A stretch of 64,000 nucleotides of DNA from Roseivivax sediminis (GCF_900112685.1 NZ_FOMS01000011.1:62001-126000); one strand, 5' to 3'. Positions 1-8,767 are shown, counted from the first letter of the stretch. A program made the numbers and translations. The notes: a model not told the origin generated them from the letters alone.

Positions 1-2
1 CG

Positions 3-581
3 ACGGTGCTGCAGACGGCGATCCTCGGGCTCCTGGTGCTGGGCGATCCCCTGTCGGCCGGCGGCTGGGCGGCAATGGCGATCGGGGTGGTCGGCGTGGT
101 GATCCTGTCGCGTCCGCCCGAGGGCCGCGGCTGGCGGCTCAACCCGCGGGCGCTGGCGCTGGGGCTGGGCGCGGGGTTCCTGTTCGCGATCTCGGCGGTC
201 GGCGTGCGCGGCGCGACGCTGGCCGTCGCCTCGGATGATCCCTTCCTGCGGGCGAGCGTGACGCTGGCGCTGATCACGCTTGGCCAGGCGCTGGGCATCG
301 CCGCCTGGCTGCACCTGCGCGAGCCGGGGGAACTGGGGCGGATCTGGCGCGCGCGGCGCACCGGCGCGATGGTCGGGCTGACCTCCATGGCCGGCAGCGT
401 GTGCTGGTTCACCGCCTACACGCTGGAGCGCGCGGCCTACGTGCAGGCGTTGGCGCAGGTGGAGGTGATCCTGTCGATCCTCGCCGGGGTGACGTTCTTC
501 CGGGAACGCATCTCTCGCCGCGAGGCCGGCGGCATCGCGGTGCTCACCCTGTCGATCCTTATGATCGTGGCGCTTGCCTGA
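3..581 (+). CDS. EamA/DMT-family membrane transporter (5' end cut by window edge)
   Basis: C-terminal part (about 192 residues) of an integral inner-membrane protein of the drug/metabolite transporter type. The visible part is a chain of hydrophobic segments: roughly residues 1-15, 20-35, 55-75, 80-100, 120-140 and 165-190. The last segments resemble the second EamA repeat, with a conserved-looking VEVILSILAGVTFFRERIS stretch (EamA repeats typically have an E-x-x-x-x-x-L-A-x-x-F-x-x-E-x-x-S pattern). The reading frame is open to the left edge, so the GTG at position 6 is probably internal. The substrate cannot be inferred. The family call is good; the function is unknown. Confidence 0.8.
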   Translation, partial: TVLQTAILGLLVLGDPLSAGGWAAMAIGVVGVVILSRPPEGRGWRLNPRALALGLGAGFLFAISAVGVRGATLAVASDDPFLRASVTLALITLGQALGIAAWLHLREPGELGRIWRARRTGAMVGLTSMAGSVCWFTAYTLERAAYVQALAQVEVILSILAGVTFFRERISRREAGGIAVLTLSILMIVALA

Positions 582-670
582 ACGCGCGAGGCAGGGAACA
601 ACGGACGCCGACAGGGGTTCGCCCCGGCGTCGTACATCGGTCCGGCGCATCCCGATCCGGCAAGGCTATC

Positions 671-1624
671 ATGCAAATCTTCACCTGTCCCGCCTGCGGC
701 GGCGCCACCTACCTCCACAACCTCGCCTGCGGCTGCGGGCACGCCATCGAATTCGACCCCGATGCGCAGGCGATGCAATCGCTCGACGCCCCGTGCGGCA
801 ACCGCGACGCCATCGGCTGCAACTGGCGGGCCGAAAGCGACGGGCTCTGCCGGTCCTGCGCGATGACGGAGGTCGTGCCGGACCTGCGCGAGGACACCAA
901 CCGCCCGCTCTGGGCCGAGACCGAGGCCGCCAAGCGCTGGATGCTGGCGACGCTCGGCCGCTGGGGCTGGTTCACCGCCTCCGATCCCGGCGACCGGCCG
1001 GTGTTCCGGCTGCTGTCCGAGAAGACTGCCACCGGCGAGGCGGGCGTGGTCATGGGTCATGCGAACGGCGTCATCACCATCAACGTGAGCGAAGCGCGGA
1101 GCGCAGTTCTGGCGGAGCGGCAGGAGGAACTGGGCGAGCTCTACCGCACGATGCTGGGCCACATGCGGCACGAGACGGCGCACTTTCTGCAATTGCGCCT
1201 GCTGTCGAGCCCCGGCTTCCCGGAGGCGTTCCGCAAGCTTTTCGGCGACGAGCGCGCCGATTACGGCGCGGCGCTCAAGGCGCATTACGCCGATCCCAAA
1301 CCGGCGGGCGACGATCACGTCACCAGCTACGCCACCGCCCATCCTCACGAGGACTGGGCCGAGACGCTGGCGCACCTTCTGCATCTCGTCGACCTTCTCG
1401 ACAGTGCCGCGGCGGCCCGTCTGCAACTACCCGACGGCCCGCCGCGCGGCTACGACGCCTATGCCGAGACCGACACCGAAACGCTGCTGCACTTCGCCGT
1501 GGGGATGTCGATCGCCGTGAATCACGTGAACCGCGCGCTCGATCTGCCGGACCTCTACCCGTTCGTGATCCGCTCCGGCGTGCGCACGAAGTTGGCCTTC
1601 GCGCATCGCTGGCTGCACGGCTGA
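671..1624 (+). CDS. Zinc-ribbon protein with HExxH motif, putative zinc-binding metallopeptidase
   Basis: A 317-residue soluble protein. The N terminus is cysteine-rich (Cys6, Cys9, Cys20, Cys22, then Cys42, Cys50, Cys60, Cys63) and looks like two zinc-ribbon knuckles. A classic HExxH zinc-peptidase motif lies at His167-His171 in a helix-like context, and an acidic stretch with EDW-AE follows further downstream and may give the third zinc ligand. This arrangement fits the family annotated as putative zinc-binding metallopeptidase (DUF/Peptidase_Mx type). The frame is open far upstream, but the ATG at 671 starts directly at the zinc ribbon and is preferred. Physiological substrate is unknown. 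No signal peptide is seen, so it is probably cytoplasmic. Confidence 0.75.
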   Translation: MQIFTCPACGGATYLHNLACGCGHAIEFDPDAQAMQSLDAPCGNRDAIGCNWRAESDGLCRSCAMTEVVPDLREDTNRPLWAETEAAKRWMLATLGRWGWFTASDPGDRPVFRLLSEKTATGEAGVVMGHANGVITINVSEARSAVLAERQEELGELYRTMLGHMRHETAHFLQLRLLSSPGFPEAFRKLFGDERADYGAALKAHYADPKPAGDDHVTSYATAHPHEDWAETLAHLLHLVDLLDSAAAARLQLPDGPPRGYDAYAETDTETLLHFAVGMSIAVNHVNRALDLPDLYPFVIRSGVRTKLAFAHRWLHG

Positions 1625-1671
1625 CCGCGCGCCGTTGCACCGCGCCGCGCCGCGCGCTATCCGGCGCCGCC

Positions 1672-2382
1672 ATGACTGACAGGCATCATAGCGGTGCGCC
1701 CTGGCGCAATTTCTACGGCCGGCTCAAGGGCAAGGCCCTGCGGCCCGCGCAGGAGCGGTACCTCGACGAGGATCTGCCGCGCTTGCAGATCCCGGGCATC
1801 GGTTGGGACGAGAACCCGGACCGCGCGCGGCTCGATCTGGGCGGGGTGTTCGGCGACCGCCCCGTTGTGCTGGAGATCGGTTTCGGCGGCGGTGAGCACC
1901 TCGTCCACATGGCCGAAAGCCGCCCGGATGCCGGGTTCATCGGCTGCGAGCCCTATATCAACGGCGTCGCCATGCTACTGGGCAAGCTGCGCGAGAGCGG
2001 TGCCGATAACGTCCGCGTCCATGCCGGCGACGTGCGCGACCTCTTCGACGTGTTGCCCGAGGGCGCGCTGTCGGCGGTCTACCTGCTCTATCCCGACCCC
2101 TGGCCGAAGAAGAAGCACCACCGCCGGCGGTTCGTCACGCCCGAGCACCTGGAGCCTCTGCATCGCGCGATGGCGCCGGGCACGGTGCTGCACGTCGCGA
2201 CGGACATCCCCGACTACGTGCGCCAGACGCTCGAAGAGGTGCCCAAGGCCGGCTTCGAATGGCTGGCCGAAGGGCCGTCCGACTGGCGGCAGCCCTGGGC
2301 CGGCTGGCCCTCCACCCGCTACGAGCAGAAGGCGCTGCGCGAGGGGCGGGTGCCGCATTACCTCACCTTCCGGCGGGTCTGA
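1672..2382 (+). CDS. trmB: tRNA (guanine-N7-)-methyltransferase
   Basis: A 236-residue SAM-dependent enzyme that methylates G46 at N7 in the variable loop of tRNAs. The SAM-binding motif I is at residues 66-74 (VLEIGFGGG), followed by the acidic motif II residue Glu93. The family signature PDPWPKKKHHRRR lies at about 141-153 and is diagnostic for TrmB. Length and motif spacing are normal for alphaproteobacterial TrmB. It starts at the ATG about 50 bases after the preceding gene and precedes aroA by 72 bases, so it may be cotranscribed with its neighbours on the plus strand. Confidence 0.97.
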   Translation: MTDRHHSGAPWRNFYGRLKGKALRPAQERYLDEDLPRLQIPGIGWDENPDRARLDLGGVFGDRPVVLEIGFGGGEHLVHMAESRPDAGFIGCEPYINGVAMLLGKLRESGADNVRVHAGDVRDLFDVLPEGALSAVYLLYPDPWPKKKHHRRRFVTPEHLEPLHRAMAPGTVLHVATDIPDYVRQTLEEVPKAGFEWLAEGPSDWRQPWAGWPSTRYEQKALREGRVPHYLTFRRV

Positions 2383-2454
2383 GGCCGGCGCGCGATGGAC
2401 GGCGGGCGGGGCGCTTGCTAACAGGGCCTCCGAGCCACGAAAGGACCAGCGAAG

Positions 2455-3804
2455 ATGTCGAGCCACGGCACGCCCATCCCGATGACCGCGCAGCGCTCCG
2501 GGCCGCTTTCGGGCACGGCGGAGGTGCCGGGGGACAAGTCGATCTCTCACCGCGCGCTGATCCTCGGCGCGCTGGCGGTGGGCGAGACGCGCATCACCGG
2601 CCTTCTGGAGGGCCAGGACGTGCTCGACACCGCCGCGGCGATGCGCGCCTTCGGCGCGGAGGTGGAGCGCCGTGACGGCACCTGGCACGTGCACGGCGTC
2701 GGCGTCGGCGGCTTTGCCGAGCCCGAGACCGTGATCGATTGCGGCAATTCCGGCACCGGCGTGCGGTTGATCATGGGGGCGATGGCGACCTCGCCGATCA
2801 CCGCGACCTTCACGGGGGACGCCAGCCTCAACCGTCGGCCGATGGCGCGGGTGACCGATCCGCTCGCGCTTTTCGGGGCGCGTACGGTCGGGCGCGCCGG
2901 TGGGCGGCTGCCGATGACCATCGTCGGCGCGGCGGACCCGCTGCCGGTGCGCTACGCCACGCCCGTGCCGTCGGCGCAGGTGAAATCCGCGGTGCTGCTC
3001 GCCGGCCTCAACGCCCCCGGCGAGACGGTGGTGATCGAGCGCGAGGCGACGCGCGATCACAGCGAGCGGATGCTGACCGGCTTTGGCGCCGAGGTCCGCA
3101 CCGAGGACACCGACGAGGGCCGTGTCATAACGTTGACCGGCCGGCCGGAACTGCGCCCGCAAATCATCGCGGTGCCGCGCGATCCGTCCTCGGCCGCCTT
3201 CCCGGTCTGCGCCGCGCTGATCACCGAGGGCTCGGACGTGCTGGTGCCCAATATCGGCCTCAACCCGACGCGCGCGGGGCTCTTCACAACGCTGCGCGAG
3301 ATGGGCGCCGACCTGACCTACGAAAACGAGCGCGAAGAGGGCGGGGAGCCGGTGGCCGATCTGCGCGCGCGCTTCTCGCCCGCCATGCGCGGGATCGACG
3401 TGCCGCCCGAGCGCGCGGCGTCGATGATCGACGAATATCCGGTGCTGTCGGTCGTCGCTGCCTGCGCGGAGGGCGAGACCCGGATGACCGGCGTGAAGGA
3501 GCTTCGGGTGAAGGAAAGCGACCGGATCGACGCAATGGCTCAAGGTTTGCGCGCCTGCGGCGTCGAGGTCGCCGAGGGCGAGGATTGGTGGTGCGTGACC
3601 GGCCGCGGCGCCGGCGGCGTGCCCGGCGGCGCGACGGTGGAAAGCCGGCTCGACCACCGTATCGCGATGTCCTTCCTGGTGCTCGGTCTCGCCGCGCGGG
3701 CACCGGTGTCGGTTGACGACGGCGGGCCCATCGCCACTTCCTTCCCGATCTTCGAGCCGCTGATGACGGCGCTCGGCGCGCATATAGAACGGGAGGCTTC
3801 GTGA
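2455..3804 (+). CDS. aroA: 3-phosphoshikimate 1-carboxyvinyltransferase (EPSP synthase), class II type
   Basis: A 449-residue EPSP synthase, sixth step of the shikimate pathway: it joins shikimate-3-phosphate and PEP. All four short motifs reported for class II enzymes are visible: GDKS at 26-29, SAQVK at 173-177, RDHSE at 200-204 and NPTR at 270-273. The LRVKESDRI signature is near residue 345. The residue that aligns with Ala100 of the tolerant CP4 enzyme is Gly100 here (GNSGTG at 97-102). The stop overlaps the start region of cmk, the usual aroA-cmk arrangement, which suggests translational coupling. Start at ATG 2455 gives normal class II length. Confidence 0.97.
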   Translation: MSSHGTPIPMTAQRSGPLSGTAEVPGDKSISHRALILGALAVGETRITGLLEGQDVLDTAAAMRAFGAEVERRDGTWHVHGVGVGGFAEPETVIDCGNSGTGVRLIMGAMATSPITATFTGDASLNRRPMARVTDPLALFGARTVGRAGGRLPMTIVGAADPLPVRYATPVPSAQVKSAVLLAGLNAPGETVVIEREATRDHSERMLTGFGAEVRTEDTDEGRVITLTGRPELRPQIIAVPRDPSSAAFPVCAALITEGSDVLVPNIGLNPTRAGLFTTLREMGADLTYENEREEGGEPVADLRARFSPAMRGIDVPPERAASMIDEYPVLSVVAACAEGETRMTGVKELRVKESDRIDAMAQGLRACGVEVAEGEDWWCVTGRGAGGVPGGATVESRLDHRIAMSFLVLGLAARAPVSVDDGGPIATSFPIFEPLMTALGAHIEREAS

Positions 3805-4430
3805 TGGCTTTCACGGTTGCGATCGACGGGCCGGCCGCATCCGGCAAGGGCACCGTCGCCAAGCGCGTCGCGGCGCATTACGGGCTGGGGCACCTGGACA
3901 CGGGGCTTCTTTACCGCGCGGTCGGGCGCCGGATGCTCGACGGCGAGGACCCGGTCGCGGCGGCCGAGGCGCTGAAGCCCGAGGACCTGGATCGCGAGGG
4001 ATTGCGCACCGCTCAGGTGGGCGAGGCGGCTTCACGCGTGGGCGCCATTGGCGCGGTGCGGGCGGCGCTGCTGGATTTCCAGCGCGCCTTCGCGCGCCGT
4101 TCCGGGGGCGCGGTGCTCGACGGGCGCGACATCGGCACGGTGATCTGCCCGGAGGCGGAGGCAAAGCTCTTCGTGACCGCCTCGGCCGAGGTGCGGGCCG
4201 AGCGGCGGTTCCGCGAACTGGTCGCTGCGGGCATCGACACACGGCTGGAGGCGGTGCTCGCCGATATCCGCGCGCGCGACGAGCGCGACACCGCGCGCAG
4301 CGATGCACCGCTGCGCGCGGCCGACGATGCGGTCACAATCGACACCACGCGTCTGGACATCGAGGCGGCGGTCGCGGCGGCGATTGCCGCGGTGGAGGCG
4401 GCGCGCGCGGGCGGACGGCCGCCCGGCTAA
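3804..4430 (+). CDS. cmk: Cytidylate kinase
   Basis: A 208-residue nucleoside monophosphate kinase that phosphorylates CMP and dCMP. The P-loop GPAASGKGT is at residues 9-17, LDTGLLYRA at about 31-39, and DGRDIGT near residue 110. The arginine-rich lid (RARDERD, RSDAPL) follows in the C-terminal third. A GTG at 3801 in the same frame is an alternative start, but the GGGAGG ribosome-binding site at 3791-3796 is better spaced for ATG 3804. The start overlaps the aroA stop by one base. cmk directly before rpsA is a common order in proteobacteria; here a DUF4168 gene lies between them. Confidence 0.96.
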   Translation: MAFTVAIDGPAASGKGTVAKRVAAHYGLGHLDTGLLYRAVGRRMLDGEDPVAAAEALKPEDLDREGLRTAQVGEAASRVGAIGAVRAALLDFQRAFARRSGGAVLDGRDIGTVICPEAEAKLFVTASAEVRAERRFRELVAAGIDTRLEAVLADIRARDERDTARSDAPLRAADDAVTIDTTRLDIEAAVAAAIAAVEAARAGGRPPG

Positions 4431-4561
4431 CGCGACGTGAACGCAAGATTTCGCTGACGGTTCTGGTCCGGGTTTGGCCCCGGCGCGCAAAGGCCCCATG
4501 TCCTTGCCAACCGGACGCAGGCGCTGCGCCGGAGCATTGAACCGAAAGGAAAGGAGCAGTC

Positions 4562-5038
4562 ATGTTCCCGACTCGCAAGATCACCGCCGGCGCGCTTGTC
4601 GCCACCGTTGCCGCTCTTCCGGCCACCTTCGCTCTCGCGCAGGATGCCGAAAGCGACATGCAGACCCAGACCCAGCCGCAGACCGAAACGCAGCAGAGCG
4701 ATCAGGCGATGCCGCAGAACGGCGCCGGCGAGATGGGCGAAACCGCCGAGGCGCCCGACTTCGACGATTCGCAGATCGAGGCGTTCGCGTCCGCAGTGAT
4801 CGAGGTCACCGAGATCCGTGACCAGTACGCGGCCGAACTGCAGGGCGTCGATGACGAGGCGCAGCAGCAGGAGCTGATCGAGCAGGCGAACACCGAGATG
4901 CGCGGCGCCATCGAGTCCACCGAGGGCCTGACCATGGACGATTACATGGCGATCAACCGCGCCGCGTCGATGGACGAGGAGCTGAACCAGAAGATCGCGC
5001 AGCGCCTCGAAGAGATGCAGACCGAGGATGCGGGCTGA
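4562..5038 (+). CDS. Secreted DUF4168-type protein
   Basis: A 158-residue exported protein of unknown function. It has a signal peptide (basic start, hydrophobic core, likely cleavage near residue 25 after FALA), then a low-complexity Gln/Thr-rich stretch (about 33-50) and a mainly helical, acidic domain (about 65-150) resembling DUF4168. An AAAGGAAAGGAG ribosome-binding site lies a few bases before the ATG. It sits between cmk and rpsA but is closed off by a strong terminator at 5069-5097, so it is probably not cotranscribed with rpsA. No catalytic motif is visible. Confidence 0.75.
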   Translation: MFPTRKITAGALVATVAALPATFALAQDAESDMQTQTQPQTETQQSDQAMPQNGAGEMGETAEAPDFDDSQIEAFASAVIEVTEIRDQYAAELQGVDDEAQQQELIEQANTEMRGAIESTEGLTMDDYMAINRAASMDEELNQKIAQRLEEMQTEDAG

Positions 5039-5068
5039 CCCCGTCTCCATGTACCGATTCCGGGCTTC

Positions 5069-5097
5069 GGGCGGATCCTTTCGGATCCGCCCTTTTT
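5069..5097 (+). terminator. Rho-independent terminator after the DUF4168 gene
   Basis: A perfect 10-bp stem (5069-5078 with 5083-5092) and a TTTC loop, followed directly by five T. It lies 30 bases after the DUF4168 stop codon and separates this unit from rpsA. Confidence 0.9.
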
Positions 5098-5149
5098 CGT
5101 GCGCGGGCGTGGGGCGAGCCGGCGGACTCGGCCGGACACCCCTCTACCC

Positions 5150-5178
5150 TTGTCATGCAGCGCCTCAGTCGCTATGAC
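5150..5178 (+). promoter_or_regulatory. Candidate housekeeping-sigma promoter for rpsA
   Basis: TTGTCA at 5150-5155 and TATGAC at 5173-5178 are separated by 17 bases. The -35 matches consensus at 5 of 6 positions and the -10 at 4 of 6. Transcription would start near 5185, giving an rpsA leader of about 127 bases that includes the hairpin at 5225-5247. Confidence 0.55.
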
Positions 5179-5224
5179 GCCTGCGTCGACAAGGCGCAAA
5201 CGCCGCGATGCGAAGAGATCGGGC

Positions 5225-5256
5225 AGGGTCGGGACTTCTCCGGCCCTCTTTGTTTT
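5225..5256 (+). promoter_or_regulatory. Terminator-like hairpin in the rpsA leader (possible attenuator)
   Basis: An 8-bp stem (5225-5232 with 5240-5247, one G-T pair) with a 7-base loop, followed by TCTTTGTTTT. This has the form of an intrinsic terminator but sits between the likely rpsA promoter and the rpsA start, 56 bases before the ATG. It could attenuate rpsA transcription or end a short leader RNA. Confidence 0.5.
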
Positions 5257-5311
5257 GCGGGCACCTGACCAACCCAAAGACCGGCGGAGACAACCGCGCG
5301 GCCGGAAAACG

Positions 5312-7018
5312 ATGACGTCAAAGGATACCGACACACATATGCCGAACGCATCTATGGAGGAATTCGAGGCCCTCCTGAACGAAAGCCTCGAAATGGACAC
5401 GCCCGACGAGGGCACTGTCGTCAAGGGCAAGGTCATCGCCGTCGAGGCGGGCCAGGCCATTATCGACGTCGGCTACAAGATGGAAGGCCGCGTCGATCTC
5501 AAGGAATTCGCAAATCCCGGCGAAGAGTCCGGCATCACCGTCGGCGACGAGGTCGAGGTCTACCTGCGCGCGGCAGAGAACGCCCGCGGTGAGGCCGTCA
5601 TCTCGCGCGACATGGCACGCCGCGAGGAAGCCTGGGATCGTCTCGAGAAGGCCTATGCCGATGATGCGCGCGTCGAAGGCGCGATCTTCGGCCGCGTCAA
5701 GGGCGGCTTCACCGTCGACCTCGGCGGCGCCGTGGCGTTCCTGCCCGGCTCTCAGGTCGACGTGCGCCCCGTGCGTGACGCTGGTCCGCTGATGGGCCTC
5801 AAGCAGCCGTTCCAGATCCTCAAGATGGATCGCCGCCGCGGCAACATCGTGGTTTCGCGCCGCGCGATCCTCGAGGAGAGCCGCGCCGAGCAGCGCGCCG
5901 AAGTCATCGCCAACCTCGAAGAGGGGCAGGCGGTCGACGGTGTGGTCAAGAACATCACCGAATACGGCGCCTTTGTCGATCTCGGCGGTGTCGACGGCCT
6001 CTTGCACGTCACCGACATGGCATGGCGCCGGGTCAACCACCCGTCCGAGATCCTGTCGATCGGCGAGACGGTCAAGGTTCAGGTCATCAAGATCAACCGC
6101 GAGACCCACCGCATCAGCCTCGGCATGAAGCAGCTGCAGGAAGATCCGTGGGATCTGGTGGCGGCGAAATATCCGCTGGCATCGGTGCACACCGGGCGCG
6201 TCACCAACATCACCGATTACGGCGCCTTCGTGGAGCTGGAGCCGGGGGTCGAGGGCCTTGTCCACGTCTCCGAAATGTCCTGGACCAAGAAGAACGTGCA
6301 TCCGGGCAAGATCGTCTCCACCTCCCAGGAGGTCGAGGTGATGGTGCTGGAGATCGACCAGGCCAAGCGCCGCGTGTCGCTCGGGCTCAAGCAGACCCAG
6401 CGCAACCCGTGGGAAGTCTTCAACGAGCAGTTCCCGCCGGGCACCGAGGTCGAGGGCGAGGTCAAGAACATCACCGAATTCGGTCTGTTCATCGGTCTCG
6501 AAGGCGACATCGACGGCATGGTCCACCTGTCGGACCTTTCCTGGGACGAGCGCGGCGAGGACGCGATCCAGAACTACCGCAAGGGCGACGTCGTCCAGGC
6601 GGTCGTGCAGGATACCGACGTCGAGAAGGAGCGCATCTCGCTCTCCATCAAGGCGCTGGGCGGTGACAAGTTCGCCGACGCGGCCGGCGGCATCAAGCGC
6701 GGCTCGATCGTGACCGTCGAGGTCACCGCGATCGAGGACGGCGGCATCGAGGTGGAATACGAGGGCATGAAGTCCTTCATCCGCCGCTCCGATCTGTCGC
6801 GCGACCGTGCCGAGCAGCGCCCCGAGCGGTTCTCGGTGGGCGACAAGATCGACGTGCGCGTGACCAACGTGGACATGAAGTCGCGTCGCCTCGGCCTGTC
6901 GATCAAGGCGCGCGAGATCGCCGAGGAGAAGGAAGCGGTCGAGCAGTACGGCTCCTCCGATTCCGGGGCGTCGCTGGGCGACATCCTTGGCGCTGCGCTG
7001 AACCGCGACGACGAGTGA
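5312..7018 (+). CDS. rpsA: 30S ribosomal protein S1
   Basis: About 568 residues with a series of S1 RNA-binding (OB-fold) domains. Six repeats can be read at roughly 40-105, 120-190, 205-275, 290-360, 378-447 and 464-535. Repeated phrases such as VKNITEYGAFVDLGGVDGLLHVTDMAW and VTNITDYGAFVELEPG-type units mark repeats three to five. S1 brings mRNA to the 30S subunit and is essential in most proteobacteria. The ATG at 5312 is taken as start; the ATG at 5339 (MPNASMEEF) is an equally plausible start and is closer to the usual length. No strong ribosome-binding site is present, which is normal for rpsA. Strong terminator downstream. Confidence 0.97.
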   Translation: MTSKDTDTHMPNASMEEFEALLNESLEMDTPDEGTVVKGKVIAVEAGQAIIDVGYKMEGRVDLKEFANPGEESGITVGDEVEVYLRAAENARGEAVISRDMARREEAWDRLEKAYADDARVEGAIFGRVKGGFTVDLGGAVAFLPGSQVDVRPVRDAGPLMGLKQPFQILKMDRRRGNIVVSRRAILEESRAEQRAEVIANLEEGQAVDGVVKNITEYGAFVDLGGVDGLLHVTDMAWRRVNHPSEILSIGETVKVQVIKINRETHRISLGMKQLQEDPWDLVAAKYPLASVHTGRVTNITDYGAFVELEPGVEGLVHVSEMSWTKKNVHPGKIVSTSQEVEVMVLEIDQAKRRVSLGLKQTQRNPWEVFNEQFPPGTEVEGEVKNITEFGLFIGLEGDIDGMVHLSDLSWDERGEDAIQNYRKGDVVQAVVQDTDVEKERISLSIKALGGDKFADAAGGIKRGSIVTVEVTAIEDGGIEVEYEGMKSFIRRSDLSRDRAEQRPERFSVGDKIDVRVTNVDMKSRRLGLSIKAREIAEEKEAVEQYGSSDSGASLGDILGAALNRDDE

Positions 7019-7056
7019 TACCGGCCGGCGCTTCGGCGCCTGCCGCACAGCATCGA

Positions 7057-7093
7057 CGGCCCCGGTCCGGCTCGGACCGGGGCCGTTTCGTTT
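7057..7093 (+). terminator. Rho-independent terminator of rpsA
   Basis: A perfect 13-bp GC-rich stem (7057-7069 with 7073-7085) with a 3-base loop, followed by TTTCGTTT. It starts 39 bases after the rpsA stop. Confidence 0.88.
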
Positions 7094-7208
7094 GACCGAA
7101 TCGTGATCCGAGGGCGCGGCGGCGCACCGGTGCGGCCGGCCGCCGCGTCCCCGATGCCGCGGCGCGGCAGGCCTCAATCCGGTGCGATGCGGGCGAAGTG
7201 GCGTCGAG

Positions 7209-7276
7209 CAAGGCATTTTTTGCCTTGGTTTCGGTTTCGGAATGGCCTCCTTGGTCGTATAGTCCGGTCGTATAAC
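7209..7276 (+). promoter_or_regulatory. Candidate ihfB promoter region with hairpin and duplicated GGTCGTATA
   Basis: A 7-bp inverted repeat CAAGGCA/TGCCTTG (7209-7215, 7221-7227) around five T precedes a direct repeat GGTCGTATA at 7253-7261 and 7266-7274. The repeats give two good -10 hexamers, TATAGT (7258-7263) and TATAAC (7271-7276). The -35 is weak (TTTCGG at 7235-7240 with a 17-base spacer to the first). The start of ihfB is 38 bases further on. Confidence 0.4.
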
Positions 7277-7314
7277 CGGCGGGGAACAACCGGCGTTCAC
7301 GGGGGCATTGCGCG

Positions 7315-7599
7315 ATGATTAGGTCCGAACTGATCCAGAAGATTGCGGACGAGAACCCGCATCTCTACCAACGCGACGTGGAGCGCATCGTGAACACGAT
7401 CTTCGAGGAGATCGTGACGGCCATGGCCCGCGGCGACCGGGTGGAGCTGCGGGGCTTCGGTGCCTTCTCGGTCAAGAAGCGCGATGCGCGCGTCGGTCGC
7501 AACCCGCGCACCGGAGAGGCGGTTGACGTCGAAGAAAAACACGTGCCTTTCTTCAAGACCGGAAAACTGCTCCGTGATCGACTGAACGGAAAGGCCTGA
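7315..7599 (+). CDS. ihfB: Integration host factor subunit beta
   Basis: A 94-residue DNA-bending protein of the HU/IHF family. It forms a heterodimer with IhfA and bends DNA at specific sites in replication, recombination and sigma-54 transcription. The flexible arm carries GRNPRTG at 61-67, with the DNA-intercalating Pro64. The N-terminal [10 protein letters not shown] and the conserved GFGAF (48-52) fit IhfB rather than IhfA or HU. ihfB downstream of rpsA is the classic proteobacterial order; here the two are separated by a terminator and a new promoter region. The next gene starts 1 base after its stop. Confidence 0.97.
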   Translation: MIRSELIQKIADENPHLYQRDVERIVNTIFEEIVTAMARGDRVELRGFGAFSVKKRDARVGRNPRTGEAVDVEEKHVPFFKTGKLLRDRLNGKA

Positions 7600-7600
7600 G

Positions 7601-7951
7601 ATGCGCTACATCAGATACGTGTTCCTTGCCGCCTTGGCGGTGGTTCTGATCTGCGTGGCTCTGGCCAACCGTGGGCTGGTGACGCTGCAATTGCTGCCGC
7701 CGGACGTGGCGGAACTGTTCGGCGTTCAGTACGGGATTGACCTGCCGCTGTTCCTGGTGATCTTCGCCGGCATCGTCGCGGGGCTCTTGATCGGCTTCGT
7801 GTGGGAATGGCTGCGCGAGTACAAGCACCGCGCCGCCGCCTCGCGCAAGGACGCCGAAGCGCGGCGGCTGGAACGCGAGTTGAAGCGCACGCGGGCCGAG
7901 CGCGACCGCGGCAAGGACGAGGTGCTGGCGATCCTCGACCAGCCGCGCTGA
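7601..7951 (+). CDS. LapA-domain (DUF1049) membrane protein
   Basis: A 116-residue inner-membrane protein with two hydrophobic segments (about 5-22 and 47-70) and a charged, helical cytoplasmic tail (75-112) that looks like a short coiled coil. This is the layout of LapA-domain proteins, also called DUF1049. In E. coli LapA acts with LapB in controlling lipopolysaccharide synthesis; whether this protein does so here is inference. The ATG lies almost directly after the ihfB stop, so the two genes are surely cotranscribed. lapA-like genes beside ihfB are common in proteobacteria. Confidence 0.85.
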   Translation: MRYIRYVFLAALAVVLICVALANRGLVTLQLLPPDVAELFGVQYGIDLPLFLVIFAGIVAGLLIGFVWEWLREYKHRAAASRKDAEARRLERELKRTRAERDRGKDEVLAILDQPR

Positions 7952-7986
7952 GCCGGCGGCGCGCTGCGCTGCGGCGCACGTGTCTG

Positions 7987-8014
7987 GCGCCCTGATCGCG
8001 GACGATCAGGGCGC
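7987..8014 (+). promoter_or_regulatory. Strong hairpin in the lapA-trpF gap
   Basis: A perfect 12-bp stem (7987-7998 with 8003-8014) with a CGGA tetraloop. No T run follows, so it is not a standard intrinsic terminator. It lies 35 bases after the lapA-like stop and about 75 bases before trpF, and may stabilise the upstream mRNA end or modulate read-through into trpF. Confidence 0.55.
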
Positions 8015-8088
8015 GGGCGGGAGCCACCCTCGCCCGCGCAAGGGGCGCAATCGCCCCGGGGTTTGTCGACCAGATGAAGGAGAGGGAC

Positions 8089-8751
8089 GTGCCGGAGGTG
8101 CGGGTAAAGATCTGCGGATTGACGCGGGGGGCGGATGTCGAGGCGGCGGCGCGGGCCGGTGCGGTCTATGCCGGGTTCGTGTTCTTTCCGCCGTCGCCCC
8201 GATGTGTTTCGGTGAAGGCGGCGCGCGAGCTTGCCGCTTGCGCGCCTGTCGGACTTCTCAAGGTCGGGTTGATGGTCGATCCTGACGACGCGCTTCTGGA
8301 CGCGGTGTTTGGAGCGGTGCCGGTCGACATGGTGCAGCTCCACGGGCGCGAGACGCCGGAGCGGGTGGCGGAGGTGCGGGCGCGCACAGGGTTGCCGGTG
8401 ATGAAGGCGGTCGGTGTCGCGGGGCACGAGGACGTGGCACGGATCGCCGCCTATGCGCGGGTTGCCGATCAGATCCTGATCGATGCCAAGGCGCCCGCGG
8501 GCGCGGCGCTGCCGGGGGGCAACGGGCTCGCCTTCGACTGGCGGCTGATCGCGGGGCTGCGCGTTGCCGTCCCATGGATGCTCGCCGGGGGGCTGACGCC
8601 GGAGAACGTGGGCCGCGCGGTGGCGATGACCGGGGCGCGGCAGGTGGACGTGTCTTCGGGCGTGGAGGCGGCGCCCGGTGAGAAGGACGCCGAGAAGATC
8701 GCCGCCTTCGTCGCGGCGGCCGCGCGGGCCGAGGTGCCGCCGGTTCTCTGA
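8089..8751 (+). CDS. trpF: Phosphoribosylanthranilate isomerase
   Basis: About 220 residues, a TIM-barrel enzyme of tryptophan synthesis that converts N-(5'-phosphoribosyl)anthranilate to CdRP. The general-base motif VKICGLT is at the N terminus (Cys9), and the general-acid segment ILIDAKAP plus the phosphate-binding [10 protein letters not shown] are present. GTG 8089 is chosen as start because AAGGAGAGG stands 4-7 bases before it; the ATG at 8074 overlaps that ribosome-binding site and has none of its own. Unlike in many relatives, trpB and trpA are not next door: a convergent pyrD follows. Confidence 0.95.
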   Translation: MPEVRVKICGLTRGADVEAAARAGAVYAGFVFFPPSPRCVSVKAARELAACAPVGLLKVGLMVDPDDALLDAVFGAVPVDMVQLHGRETPERVAEVRARTGLPVMKAVGVAGHEDVARIAAYARVADQILIDAKAPAGAALPGGNGLAFDWRLIAGLRVAVPWMLAGGLTPENVGRAVAMTGARQVDVSSGVEAAPGEKDAEKIAAFVAAAARAEVPPVL

Positions 8752-8767
8752 CCCTTCCGCGGTGCGC

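Noticed and set aside
401-670. Upstream extension of the zinc-ribbon protein into the EamA gene
   Set aside because: It would overlap the transporter gene by 180 bases with shadow-like composition; ATG 671 starts at the zinc ribbon.
5318-7300. Long minus-strand open frame opposite rpsA
   Set aside because: Arg/His-rich shadow without start signals.
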